The notes beneath the pieces were generated by a model. It did not search any database and was not told the origin of the DNA. It saw nothing but the letters and a program-made list of their open reading frames with translations. From CBDCUC01 sp965222485 (GTDB lineage Bacteria > Pseudomonadota > Alphaproteobacteria > Rhizobiales > Hyphomicrobiaceae), in assembly GCA_965222485.1 (NCBI GenBank), contig CBDCUC010000039.1, forward strand, positions 1,023,698 to 1,087,697: DNA of 64,000 nucleotides, written 5' to 3'. Position numbers and translations under genes: made by a program. Positions within the stretch are counted from its first letter, which is position 1; each line of letters begins with the position of its first letter. Positions 54,228-63,402 of this stretch are shown piece by piece.

Positions 54228-54698
54228 TCAGCATCCACGCCGGTACAAACACCTGTAATACCGGCGTGTTCTCCAACCATGTCTATAACCGCAACGCCGG
54301 CGCCACTTACGGCAATACCGATATCTGGACGAATATACATACGGTACGCTGTAGTAGTAGTAGGGCACATACCTAAACCTGAACCGGCGACCACGACGAC
54401 GGTACCTGCGGTAGCGGAACGCACGTCCACGACGCAACCTACGCAGCCGGCGCAAACGGCGTCTTCCGGCCCGTGACCGGCCAAACTTACGCATTCTAAG
54501 GCGACGACGCGCTCGCCGTCCCCGCCGTTTTCTCACCTTTACGACCCGCGCCGACCGGTCACCGGCATAGACCGCGACACTCTTCATAAGGTTTGCAACC
54601 GCGGCCGTTTGACTGGAAACCGCACCTGCAGACGAACTGCTTACGCTTCCAAGGCTAACCGCCAAGGCTGCAACAAGCGTAATCACCAATTGCCTCAT
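54228..54698 (-). CDS. exported Arg/Tyr-rich basic protein
   Basis: 156-aa protein with a signal peptide (MRQLVITLVAALAVSLGSVSSSSAG; core VITLVAALAVSLGS) followed by a mature part dominated by Arg and Tyr: RKRRGRRARRRLRMRKFG, RRLRRLRRLRRGR, RYVPYYYYSVPYVYSSRY, then Cys-containing RKWRRRCGYRHGW and a final RRGC. GAGGAAG precedes the ATG. The basic, aromatic composition suggests binding of anionic polymers such as LPS, DNA or teichoic-like material (inference). A second frame over the same bases gives only Gly/Val-rich sequence and is rejected. Confidence 0.7.
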   Translation of the reverse strand: MRQLVITLVAALAVSLGSVSSSSAGAVSSQTAAVANLMKSVAVYAGDRSARVVKVRKRRGRRARRRLRMRKFGRSRAGRRRLRRLRRLRRGRAFRYRRYRRRGRRFRFRYVPYYYYSVPYVYSSRYRYCRKWRRRCGYRHGWRTRRYYRCLYRRGC

Positions 54699-55368
54699 TA
54701 GACTTCCTCGCTTGTTCCCGCGCCTCGCCACCGCACCATCCATTGCGAAGGCTTCCTGCCGCCGCCCGGTGCACGCATTGATTTTGCTCAATTCACATAT
54801 GCACCAAGTGAGCAACACAGTCTATCGCCCACCTGCCAACGAAGCCCGTCCAGTTGCCTCTAACGCAGCAGGCCGACAGGTCAGCTCAAGCGCAACTGTG
54901 AGCAGTCTTCTATTGTGCATCGCAATGCGACGCGCAGCGTAGTCATCGGCCATTTGACCAACGAGTTTACACTGATCACAGCGTCTTAAGAAGCTTCCAC
55001 GCTGATTTGCAGTTGTTCGCCAAGCAACAGTAATAGCCTTATTTGGCATCCGGAAAGACTGGGATCCAAATCCGACTGAATACGGCGCATTTTCAGGCCA
55101 CATCGCACATTAATGACAAACCGGGTGGAACCACAGGACCAGCAAGGAGAACGCTCGTGCCCAAAAAATCACGATAATGTGTTGCTGTCCAACCAGCTGT
55201 TTCAATCTGATTGGCTACCGTCGGTAACACAAAGGCATTTGCAATGCTCCATGTGTCCGTCCCGTCCGTTTCCACGACCAGCCGTATCACGTCGGTTGGA
55301 ATAACGGTTCCGGATACAATAAAACTAGCTTTAAGAAGAACACTTGCGATTGGGATCGTGCCCGCAAC
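54699..55368. other. intergenic region, no gene recognised
   Basis: About 670 bp between the Arg/Tyr-rich protein and the DUF2380 gene. A 65-codon minus-strand frame (55093-55290) lacks a good start signal and resembles nothing known. The region holds the promoter of the basic protein and possibly leftover sequence. Confidence 0.4.
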
Positions 55369-55893
55369 CTATTTCACGTCGTCCAGATAATAGCGCAGCA
55401 TCCAGCGCAGTCCTTTGGTCCATGACGTGTCATCATTGCTTCGAATATCAACGCTTTTTACGAAAACATAATTGTTGGACTTCACATCGGCTATATAGAC
55501 ATTGATGTTCAAGATGAGATTGCTCACCTTTTGCACCGTTCCCCACCCCACCAAATCTGCATCAAGCCTCTTTGCGTAGTCAGCCTCACAACTGCACGAC
55601 CCAAAATCCGGGCCCTTCGCAATCTCCGACCGCATGTCTTCTGGAATGGGGATTGTTGTGTACCTACCTGACGCCACTAGTTTTTCGTCAATTATCTTAT
55701 CGAGTAGCTTCAATCGCTGGAGTTCGTCTTCAGTGGAAGGCGTGAGCGTAGTGTTGATCAGGCGGAAACCGAAGAAGGCCACGGATCGCACATCATCTTT
55801 TGCAGACACCTCTTGGCTGAATGACAAGACGATCCACAAGAAGATGGATGCTGCGGCAAAAGCCCTAGTCAACTGAGTACTCCTTGAACGCAT
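55369..55893 (-). CDS. DUF2380 family exported protein
   Basis: 174-aa protein: N-terminal hydrophobic export segment (AAASIFLWIVLSFSQEVSA) and a DUF2380-type domain with SVAFFGFRLINTTL, LLDKIIDEKLVASGRY, CSCEADYAKRLDADLVGW and KVSNLILNINVYIADVKS, ending DTSWTKGLRWMLRYYL. The family is periplasmic or lipoprotein-like, function unknown; it occurs in methylotrophs and Hyphomicrobiales. GGGAGAGG precedes the ATG. The gene is divergent from the AraC regulator. Confidence 0.8.
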   Translation of the reverse strand: MRSRSTQLTRAFAAASIFLWIVLSFSQEVSAKDDVRSVAFFGFRLINTTLTPSTEDELQRLKLLDKIIDEKLVASGRYTTIPIPEDMRSEIAKGPDFGSCSCEADYAKRLDADLVGWGTVQKVSNLILNINVYIADVKSNNYVFVKSVDIRSNDDTSWTKGLRWMLRYYLDDVK

Positions 55894-56133
55894 TCGCCTC
55901 TCCCAAAGAAGTTCAATACTGACCAACATCTGCCGAGGCACTTGTTGGATCCAAGTGCAGCCTAACACCCCAACCTCGACTGCAGGGCCGATATATATCG
56001 CCGCTTCATTTGGATCTTTACGATTGAAAATGGAAATCGCTCAATTGTGATCGAGCGCGAGCGCAAACCGCGTTGCAGGCGTGTCTCTTGACAAGTACCG
56101 CTAAAGGCCCACCAGCGAGCAAGGGCTACCGCC

Positions 56134-57069
56134 ATGATCGACGTACTTAGCGATATCTTTGACACCATCCGGTTGCGTGCCACGCTCTATTTCCGCACTG
56201 ACTACTCTCCCCCATGGGCGATCACCGTGCCCGCTTACCAGCAAGCAGCTCGATTTCATCTGGTCGTACAGGGCAATGCTCATATCCAACTGCGCTCCGG
56301 TCGTGCGCTCGACATCGAACCTGGAGACCTGATCCTCATCCCACGCGGACAGGAACACATCATGTCTGACCGGCCGGGCCGTGTGCCGGCGCCGCTTGAA
56401 AAAATTATTGAACAGTCAGGCTACGATGGCCGTGGGGTATTTGTAGTCGGTAGCGGCGATCCTCGAGCCGCAACACAAATGGTCTGCGGTCACCTCGGCT
56501 TCACTCACGGCGCGGATCACCCGCTCCTGCGCGCACTGCCGGAGGTCATCGTCATGACGGCCAGCGACCGGGCCCGCCACCCGCTTCTTGATGAAACTCT
56601 GCGCCTCGTCCAAGCCCGTGCTTTTTCACAAAACCTCGGGTCCGCAGCGGCAATAGCGCGGCTGACGGAAGTGTTCTTCATTGAATCGGTACGTGCCAGC
56701 GTGACAAGTAGTCCGCAGCTTGAGGGCCTCCTGCACGCCATGAGCGACCCTCAAATTGGCCGAGCCCTTGAGCTATTACACAGCGCGCCCGGCGACCCAT
56801 GGACCGTCGAGTCCCTGGCCACGGCCATCGGTATGTCACGTAGCAGGTTTGCCGAACGCTTTACCAGGTACGTCGGTGAATCCCCGATGTCCTACCTCGG
56901 CGAATGGCGCCTGCAAAAGGCGCTGGCGCAACTAACGGAAACACAAGTCACGATAAAAGAAGTCGCGCGAGACACAGGCTATACATCACCTGCCGCTTTT
57001 TCGCGCGCATTTTCGCAGCGATTTGGCGTTGCTCCGACCGACTACCGCGCTGGCGATCGAACACACTAG
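56134..57069 (+). CDS. AraC family regulator with cupin sensor
   Basis: 311-aa regulator. N-terminal AraC cupin: FHLVVQGNAHIQLRSGRALDIEPGDLILIPRGQEH (in pieces FHLVVQGNAHIQL and LEIEPGDLIL-type DIEPGDLILIPRG). C-terminal pair of helix-turn-helix units: ESLATAIGMSRSRFAERF and IKEVARDTGYTSPAAFSRAF. The effector is unknown. Its position upstream of the YHS gene makes that gene and its neighbour natural targets, but no operator was identified. Confidence 0.9.
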   Translation: MIDVLSDIFDTIRLRATLYFRTDYSPPWAITVPAYQQAARFHLVVQGNAHIQLRSGRALDIEPGDLILIPRGQEHIMSDRPGRVPAPLEKIIEQSGYDGRGVFVVGSGDPRAATQMVCGHLGFTHGADHPLLRALPEVIVMTASDRARHPLLDETLRLVQARAFSQNLGSAAAIARLTEVFFIESVRASVTSSPQLEGLLHAMSDPQIGRALELLHSAPGDPWTVESLATAIGMSRSRFAERFTRYVGESPMSYLGEWRLQKALAQLTETQVTIKEVARDTGYTSPAAFSRAFSQRFGVAPTDYRAGDRTH

Positions 57070-57388
57070 GCAGTTCACAGGTCCCATATATTCTAAGAAT
57101 TAAACATCCCCGGCGCGCCACCTCAAGCCCACACAAAACCAGCACGCCATCGTCGCAATGGCCAGATTTCTTCGCCTGTATTTGCACAACGTCCCAAAGC
57201 ATTTGCCAACACCCCGCCTCAAGCGCGCGTGAATTGCACGTGTGCCTCTCGCGCCCCTAGCTTCACAACCGTCACTAACACGACACCCGCACGCCAATGA
57301 ACCAAATCCGACGTGGTCAACGACTGAGCGAGCCGGATCGGAGGCGTGCGTTCAAAAACCTAACTCGACGAATAAAGGAAAGATGATC
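57070..57388. other. intergenic region between the AraC regulator and YHS gene
   Basis: About 320 bp, expected to hold the YHS promoter and possible operators for the regulator. No clear repeat or terminator was seen by eye. Confidence 0.35.
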
Positions 57389-57886
57389 ATGAGCACGATT
57401 AAATTTCTGTCCATGGCGGCCGCCGCCATCATGGCACTTGCAAGCCCCGCTTTCGCCGGACCGGAAGTAAATACCGCAACCGGCGCAGTACTCGTTGACG
57501 GAAAGCCCGCACCGGGCCTAGCGGTTCACGGCTATGACGTCGTTGCCTACCACACGCAGAAAAAGCCCGTACAAGGCGTCGCCCGATTTGCTGTGAAACA
57601 CGGCGAAGCAACATACCGCTTCTCTTCCAAGGCAAACATGGAAGCCTTCAAGGCCAATCCTGCCAAATACACCCCGGCCTACGGCGGCTATTGCGCCTAT
57701 GGCGTCTCCGTCAATGCCAAGTTCGATGGCGACCCGCGCTACTGGAAGATTGTCGGCGGCAAGCTTTACCTGAACCTCGACGCCGGAATCCAGAAGGCCT
57801 TCAACAAGGATGTTGCTGGCAACATCGAGAAAGCCAACGCCAACTGGCCGAAGATCGAAAACCTAAAGCCATCCGAAATCAAGTAG
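57389..57886 (+). CDS. exported YHS-domain protein
   Basis: 165-aa secreted protein with signal peptide KFLSMAAAAIMALASPAFAG. The YHS-like domain reads GYDVVAYHTQKKPVQGVARFAV, YRFSSKANMEAFKANPAKYTPAYGGYCAYGVS and GKLYLNLDAGIQKAFNKD. YHS domains are small metal-linked or redox-linked modules; a single Cys is present here (GYCAYG), so metal binding is only possible. AAAGGA precedes the ATG by about 9 bp. It is followed by a small membrane protein gene. Confidence 0.87.
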   Translation: MSTIKFLSMAAAAIMALASPAFAGPEVNTATGAVLVDGKPAPGLAVHGYDVVAYHTQKKPVQGVARFAVKHGEATYRFSSKANMEAFKANPAKYTPAYGGYCAYGVSVNAKFDGDPRYWKIVGGKLYLNLDAGIQKAFNKDVAGNIEKANANWPKIENLKPSEIK

Positions 57887-57953
57887 CCACTCTCAGAAGT
57901 CCACGCCATACAGTGGCGTGGGCTTCTCTCCATTCTTCAAAGGAGAAAGTCTC

Positions 57954-58334
57954 ATGGACCCACGATTTGTCACACGCACAATGCACGCCTACCTCGACTA
58001 CCCAGTCGCCCTCAGCCTTATGGTCGCACCATTTCTTCTTCAGCTCGGCGCATCAAACCCTCTGGCCCTCTGGCTTGCGGTAACGACCGGTGTAGCCGCT
58101 TTTGTCCTGACTTTGCTGACAGACCACATCCTCGGCGTGTTTCGCATCCTGCCCTACTCATTCCACCTGGCTGTCGATCTCACCGTCGGCATCGTGTTCT
58201 TGCTGGCGCCAAACCTGCTTGGTTTTACAGGCATCGATGCGTGGTACTACTGGGCAAATGGCGCGGCCGTCCTCTTTGTCGTCGGTTTGCACAAGCCGGA
58301 AACGTCCGCCGCACACCTCGCAGCCCGCACCTGA
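57954..58334 (+). CDS. small four-helix membrane protein
   Basis: 126-aa protein with four hydrophobic segments (about 12-30, 35-55, 63-84, 92-110). Some Trp/Pro spacing recalls SPW-repeat proteins, but I would not assign the family firmly. AAAGGAGAA precedes the ATG by 6 bp. It follows the YHS gene and precedes the terminator, forming a two-gene unit with it. Function unknown. Confidence 0.7.
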   Translation: MDPRFVTRTMHAYLDYPVALSLMVAPFLLQLGASNPLALWLAVTTGVAAFVLTLLTDHILGVFRILPYSFHLAVDLTVGIVFLLAPNLLGFTGIDAWYYWANGAAVLFVVGLHKPETSAAHLAART

Positions 58335-58373
58335 CGGCGAAAGCAGGCAAACGCCTTATCGCTACAAAAACAA

Positions 58374-58415
58374 AGAGCGCACAACCAGAAAGCAGGTTGT
58401 GCGCTCTTTTTTTTT
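58374..58415. terminator. strong bidirectional rho-independent terminator
   Basis: AGAGCGCACAACC (58374-58386) and GGTTGTGCGCTCT (58395-58407) make a perfect 13-bp stem with an 8-nt loop, followed by nine T residues (58407-58415). On the minus strand the stem is followed by a T-rich CTTTGTTTTTG, so the giant minus-strand gene, ending 30 bp away, can use it too. Confidence 0.95.
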
Positions 58416-58444
58416 GGCTGATCGGCCTGAGCCGTTCAGGTCCC

Positions 58445-61400
58445 TTATCGTACGCGCCGGCGCCGCTCGGATGGTTTTGGACCGCGAAGTTTGTTCATCT
58501 TCTTCATTGGAACCATCTTCAGCTGCACTTTCTTACAATTCGGCCGGCCGGGCCCAACCGTGCCCTTAGGGCATGGCCTCACGATCTTTCTGCAGTTGGG
58601 CTGTCCTGGACCGACTGTACCACGCGGACAGGGTTTGACCGGTCGGACGCACTTCTTGCCGGTCCATTTCCAGCCCTTCTTCTTACACTCCGTCGCAGGG
58701 TCGCGCGGCGGCACACAACGTTTGCCAGTCCAGCGCCACCCTTTCTTTTTGCACTCCTTGGCCGGATCACGCGGGGGTACACAGCGCTTACCAGTCCAAT
58801 TCCACCCTTTTTTCCTGCACTCTTTGGCTGGGTCACGCGGTGGAATGCAGCGCTTACCCGTCCAACGCCACCCCTTTTTCTTGCATTCGTTCGCGGGATC
58901 GCGTGGGGGCAGACATTCATAGCCTGTCCAATTCCAACCTTTCTCCTTGCATTCTTTCGCAGGATCGCGCGGCGGTACACAGCGCTTACCAGTCCAGTGC
59001 CAGCCCTTTTTCTTACACTCCTTCGCAGGGTCATGCGGCAGGATACACTTGCGTTCGCGATAGATCGTCCCGATCGGGCAACAAACGCCTTTTGCCGCCT
59101 CATAGGTTCCTTTCTTCGGGCAAGCCTGCTGCGGACGCTCGCAGAATGTCTTTGCGTTCCATATCCGGCCGTTCGGACATTTGCACTTGCCTCGGACAAC
59201 AATCTCACCGGGGCGCGGTTTACATGGCGGCGTCCGCGGTTCGCAGTATGTCCGCCGATTCCATTTGCGTCCGTTTGCACAAACACACCTGTTGTCTCGC
59301 GTTCGGATTTGCCCCGGCAACAGTTTGCAAAGAGGCGGCACAACCGGATCATCGACAATGATCACCGGAGGTTCCTCGTCTACGTCATCGCTAACGCATG
59401 CCTTCTGATACCGGTCCCAAGACTTGCCGGCGCCGCATGGGCACATGCCATTGCGAGGGATCGGATAGCCGTCAGGGCAGACCTCACCTGTGACTTCAGG
59501 TGGTTCGGGCTCAGGCTCAGGCGTCGGATCAGGGTCACGCTCGTCTGTCACGCACCGTCCGTTATCCGCCCGCCGGTATCCTTCGCCACACGCACACGCA
59601 CCACTTCGGGTTCTGATTTCCCCGGTCTTAGGCTTGCACTGCGGTACTTGCCGACACTCGGGGCGCGGAATCATCGCTTTCGCTACGGCCGTATCGTCGG
59701 TCTTATCTCCATTATGCCGTTTCAGCACGGGAAATGTCATGTGTGCCGTATTGCTAAGCGAGCAGTATGGGCCGTCGGGAATCTCAACGGCAAGATCGAG
59801 TTTGACGCTTTCACCCTTTGCTATCGTGCGTTGGGGTAAGGTGTAGGCGTCGTGTCCGACGGCCGCCGCCTTGCTCCAGCCATCCGTTCCCGAATACGAC
59901 ACTGACATCGGCGCGATGCTCAAGAAATCGAGCATCGTGAGTTTGCCTTTGTAGGGATCAGGACCGGTATTCAATACCTCAACCGCAAACTTACACAGCC
60001 AGCCGGCACCCAGCTTTTCACACGGTCCCTTGGCTGTCTGCGTTGTGCGCAGGTTGGTCGGATCGCACAGAATGACAGCGGCGCCACCAGCATCAAACTC
60101 CAATAGGAAGGCATCGCCATCGGCCGCTGCAGTATCATCGCCGCCCAGATAGTTCGTTGCAGCGTTTACCGGCGGTGCAGTTAGCGCCACGCCGTTCGGC
60201 ACAACACAGGCATTGCCTTCTACGACATTGCGCGGTGTGGTCACAGACACCGGGATATCGACCGTTGCACCGTTTGCAATCGCAACCGCAGCCACTGAAT
60301 TACATGCGTACGTCGGCGGACCACCGGCACATAACCAGCCAGCATCGTTTGAAATCAGCGTCGCCGCCGGATCAACCGTTTCGTCGAACGAAATGGGAAG
60401 GTTGAAAACGGAAGGCCCGGTGTTTGAAATCGATATCGTATAATCGCACTTGACCGTGTTCTCATCACCGGGAAGCTTACCGCAGTCCTGCGCGGTTTTC
60501 TTCATCTTCAGGTTGGCATGCGGGCCAGGAACACCGACCTGCATCCAGGCACAACTGACAGCACCACCAGAACCCAACGAACCGCCACCCGGTGGCATGA
60601 CCGTTGGCAGATCGCCAGGCACCAATCCAGGGCTAGTTACAGCAACACAGTTTCGCGCCCAGTAGTTTGGCGGTGCGGCCGGCATCGTGACTGTCATATC
60701 GAAAGCGCGCGTTTCACCAGCCGCCAAGGTCAACGAAGCCAGACAACTAAACGGAATTGCTGCCGGGTTTCCACCCGCACAGCCCAGGTCGCCGTTGATC
60801 GCCACGATCGGCGTATTTAGCGCCGGCCCGAGGGCTCCGCGGAACATCTCATCAGTTAGCTGCACGTTCCCATTGAACGGAGAGGAAGCATTGTTGGTAA
60901 CTTCCAGAGTGTAGGTGCAGTTGGCACCGGCCACGCAACCCGCCTGCGCCGTCTTTTTCACTGTAATATCCGTACCAGCATTGTCGCAGGCAATACCCCA
61001 GTAGGGCGCGCCCAGCGACGCACAATTGACGAAGCCAACGTTACCGTCCGCAACCATGCTGCTCGTGTCGATATCGACTGTGAATGAGCGTTTTACACCT
61101 GGTGGCAACGCCTCAGGCGGCAATCCGCACGTTAGGTTTATCGTCGGCGTTGCCGTACAGGTCCAATCGCCGCCATCAGGCGTAACCGCGGCAATCTGCA
61201 TTGCGCCACCAGCGCCTGGCCCGGCCGCAATGGTCGTGCTGTCCGTGACCTTAATGGGTAAAAGAAACGGCCAGGTGCCGGTGTTCTCAACCGTGATAGT
61301 GCATTGAATAACCCCGCCGAACGCAGCAGGCGCACACACCTTGGTAATGTCGAGCCCGGGAAAACCGACTGGCGGAATCCAACCCGGCCCTCCGTCGGGA

Positions 61401-63133
61401 AGGAATCCATCGGGTCCCACATCCGGCCAGGCAATCTCCGGCTCATCTACCTCGATAGGATCGGGTCGCGCCGTCTCACCTGCCCGTTCGCGATCACAAT
61501 CGGGCGTGTGAATAGCAACCGCGCCGATCTGACCGGGCGCTGAGGATTGCTTTTCGCCATTATCGAGATCGACAAACCAGGAGTTTTTCGGCGCCTCAAG
61601 GACCGTCGCGTCGGCAAGATAGAGATCGCCTTGCAGCGCAGAGGAGCCTGAATTCGCTCTCAACTTCACACGCGGCTGACCACTCGCGGTCGAGCCAGCC
61701 TGAAGGCCGCTGACACGTCCGCCATCCGCGTTGTCGGAAAGATTGTCACCAGTTGCCCAAAGTGTTGCGTGACATGACTTTGCATCGAGCGCACCGCTCT
61801 CGTCATAACCATAACCCATGGCCACACCACCATTTGATGATCGGTGCGGCGGGTCGAGACCAATCGCAAACTCTTCTGACTCGTTCGACCATTGCTCGTC
61901 TTTCTCATTCCAGGAAAAATGTATGACCGATGCCGAATTCGATTCGCTGAAGTTTGCGTAGGCGTAGCTGCCACGCACATCGCCGCGCTGGGAGATGTAG
62001 AGGTTCTTAGGCCCGTCGAACGCGATTGCGGTGATCATGCTCGCCGATCCGGCCCCAGACAGGTCTATCTCCAAACGCGCGTCGTCGGCAAAACCACCGG
62101 CGCTGTCCAAACCAATGGACCAGACTTGCGGGCCCTCGGCGACCGAATAAAAAAGCCTGTCATCTTGAATAGCGACGGCGAAAACACGCCGGCTCACTTC
62201 GGCATAACCCCACGTCTCAGGTTTTTCGACACTAAACGCGGGATCTTCGATCGACATGCGTTTGGTGGCGTCATAGACCACAGGCTCAAGACCTGCCTTG
62301 GCGCGCCCCTGCGTACCATGGTCATAGAAACCGAGGTCCTTGCCATCCTCATCAACACGATGAATGAAGCCCGTTTCCAGGTTCGCGACGTAGAGGTGGC
62401 GCGTCACAAAATCATAAGCCAACCCACCAAGTCCCGGCCCGGCGTTATCGTTTGGTCCGCTCATGATTTTTGAGAACAGCGAAACCTCACCAGTACGCCC
62501 ATCGATTTTCCACAACGTACCCGGCCCACCACCCTTCTCCACCGCGAACTGGCCCGGCATCCATTGCGCTCCGGCTTCGCCATTGACCAGCCGCACAAGC
62601 TTACCGTCTCTTTTGCCAACGATGTTGAGGCCGAAAAGGGATGTGGCCGCGGCATAGATATTCGGCGCCACGCCATCATCGGGACTATCGAAGGTCAAAC
62701 CGAATACCTGCCCGATATCTCGCGCAGGAATACTGAGCTTGTCCGGCACCGCAGCGACCTGGCCGTCCGCCTGCCCACCCAAGCGCGACAAGTCCAACAC
62801 ACGCAGCGCCGCACCGTCCGGATCAATAAATGTGACATCGATTGGATGGACGCCCTTCGGTACTTTTGTCTCTGTCTTGGCATTTGAGAACGTCGTGACG
62901 ACACCGTCACCGAGCGCCACAATGCCTTCCGACTGGGCATTTGCCACAGAAGCTCCGCAGATGAAGCACCCCGCGGCCAATACCAGGCCGACGACGCCAC
63001 ACAATCGGTCAGCCATGAGGCGTCGCATACCTCCGACACCGCCCCGACTTAGTCGTTCATTGCAAGTGGGTCGCCAAAACGCGCCCCGAAATAGCGCTGC
63101 GTATTTGTCGAATTCGGCGGGAATGAACTGCAT
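58445..63133 (-). CDS. giant exported protein with DUF11-like domains and Cys/Trp repeats
   Basis: About 1560 aa. A long N-region then signal peptide (CGVVGLVLAAGCFICGASVANA) leads to a propeller-like part (residues about 100-540). Next come repeated Ig-like/DUF11-type domains (GFPGLDITKVCAPAAFGG, DITVKKTAQAGCVAG, LKMKKTAQDCGKLPG, NLRTTQTAKGPCEKLG), each with conserved Cys. The C-terminal third has Cys-rich modules, a Pro/Glu linker (PTPEPEPEPPEV) and six 22-residue units of the type DPAKECKKKGWRWTGKRCV, then a basic tail. The ATG at 63133 has GGAGAG 8 bp upstream; ATG at 63028 or 63016 would give a classical signal peptide and are alternatives. The role is unknown; a surface or adhesion function is inference. 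Confidence 0.85.
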   Translation of the reverse strand: MQFIPAEFDKYAALFRGAFWRPTCNERLSRGGVGGMRRLMADRLCGVVGLVLAAGCFICGASVANAQSEGIVALGDGVVTTFSNAKTETKVPKGVHPIDVTFIDPDGAALRVLDLSRLGGQADGQVAAVPDKLSIPARDIGQVFGLTFDSPDDGVAPNIYAAATSLFGLNIVGKRDGKLVRLVNGEAGAQWMPGQFAVEKGGGPGTLWKIDGRTGEVSLFSKIMSGPNDNAGPGLGGLAYDFVTRHLYVANLETGFIHRVDEDGKDLGFYDHGTQGRAKAGLEPVVYDATKRMSIEDPAFSVEKPETWGYAEVSRRVFAVAIQDDRLFYSVAEGPQVWSIGLDSAGGFADDARLEIDLSGAGSASMITAIAFDGPKNLYISQRGDVRGSYAYANFSESNSASVIHFSWNEKDEQWSNESEEFAIGLDPPHRSSNGGVAMGYGYDESGALDAKSCHATLWATGDNLSDNADGGRVSGLQAGSTASGQPRVKLRANSGSSALQGDLYLADATVLEAPKNSWFVDLDNGEKQSSAPGQIGAVAIHTPDCDRERAGETARPDPIEVDEPEIAWPDVGPDGFLPDGGPGWIPPVGFPGLDITKVCAPAAFGGVIQCTITVENTGTWPFLLPIKVTDSTTIAAGPGAGGAMQIAAVTPDGGDWTCTATPTINLTCGLPPEALPPGVKRSFTVDIDTSSMVADGNVGFVNCASLGAPYWGIACDNAGTDITVKKTAQAGCVAGANCTYTLEVTNNASSPFNGNVQLTDEMFRGALGPALNTPIVAINGDLGCAGGNPAAIPFSCLASLTLAAGETRAFDMTVTMPAAPPNYWARNCVAVTSPGLVPGDLPTVMPPGGGSLGSGGAVSCAWMQVGVPGPHANLKMKKTAQDCGKLPGDENTVKCDYTISISNTGPSVFNLPISFDETVDPAATLISNDAGWLCAGGPPTYACNSVAAVAIANGATVDIPVSVTTPRNVVEGNACVVPNGVALTAPPVNAATNYLGGDDTAAADGDAFLLEFDAGGAAVILCDPTNLRTTQTAKGPCEKLGAGWLCKFAVEVLNTGPDPYKGKLTMLDFLSIAPMSVSYSGTDGWSKAAAVGHDAYTLPQRTIAKGESVKLDLAVEIPDGPYCSLSNTAHMTFPVLKRHNGDKTDDTAVAKAMIPRPECRQVPQCKPKTGEIRTRSGACACGEGYRRADNGRCVTDERDPDPTPEPEPEPPEVTGEVCPDGYPIPRNGMCPCGAGKSWDRYQKACVSDDVDEEPPVIIVDDPVVPPLCKLLPGQIRTRDNRCVCANGRKWNRRTYCEPRTPPCKPRPGEIVVRGKCKCPNGRIWNAKTFCERPQQACPKKGTYEAAKGVCCPIGTIYRERKCILPHDPAKECKKKGWHWTGKRCVPPRDPAKECKEKGWNWTGYECLPPRDPANECKKKGWRWTGKRCIPPRDPAKECRKKGWNWTGKRCVPPRDPAKECKKKGWRWTGKRCVPPRDPATECKKKGWKWTGKKCVRPVKPCPRGTVGPGQPNCRKIVRPCPKGTVGPGRPNCKKVQLKMVPMKKMNKLRGPKPSERRRRVR
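58637..59032 (-). repeat. six perfect-period 66-bp coding repeats
   Basis: Six in-frame 66-bp units in the C-terminus of the giant protein. The reference T of each unit lies at 58701, 58767, 58833, 58899, 58965 and 59031. Each unit codes DPAKECKKKGW-x-WTGKRC-type sequence with two Cys and two Trp. Units differ by synonymous and conservative changes, so the array is old or under selection rather than newly amplified. Confidence 0.92.
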
Positions 63134-63402
63134 GCGAAGCACTCTCCAGGCATAGCTCGCGCGCCATAACATGACGCATCTGATCTTTGCCATTAGAGAA
63201 GTGGAAGCGAAACGGGGCTGTTCCGCAGGGAACACACCGAGCGCCGGTTTCCACGATAGCGTTAGCGTATCGATAAGTTATTTAACGTCATCGCGCTTCG
63301 CGTTGGCGCGTCGCCGCGCACCCATAGAAAACGGAAAGTACGCTCACAATTCTCACTGAGCGTTTGCGCCCTGAAGCGCGGCAATTGCATTGACCGCCCC
63401 CA
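63134..63402. other. intergenic region upstream of the giant gene
   Basis: About 270 bp carrying the promoter for the giant protein gene and the 3' side of the next minus-strand gene. No further gene or terminator was clear. Confidence 0.35.

Noticed and set aside
54203..54484. Gly/Val-rich frame overlapping the Arg/Tyr-rich gene
   Set aside because: No start signal or homology; low-complexity shadow of the Arg-rich codons.
55093..55290. 65-codon minus-strand frame in the 54.7-55.4 kb gap
   Set aside because: Weak start context and no recognisable family; insufficient to call a gene.
58637..59032. Regular repeats that could suggest a CRISPR array
   Set aside because: The units are contiguous, coding, in frame and without spacers.
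58579..59358. Long Arg-rich frame on the minus strand within the repeat region of the giant gene
   Set aside because: It is another frame of the repeated DNA; the real frame shows conserved Cys/Trp units with synonymous variation.
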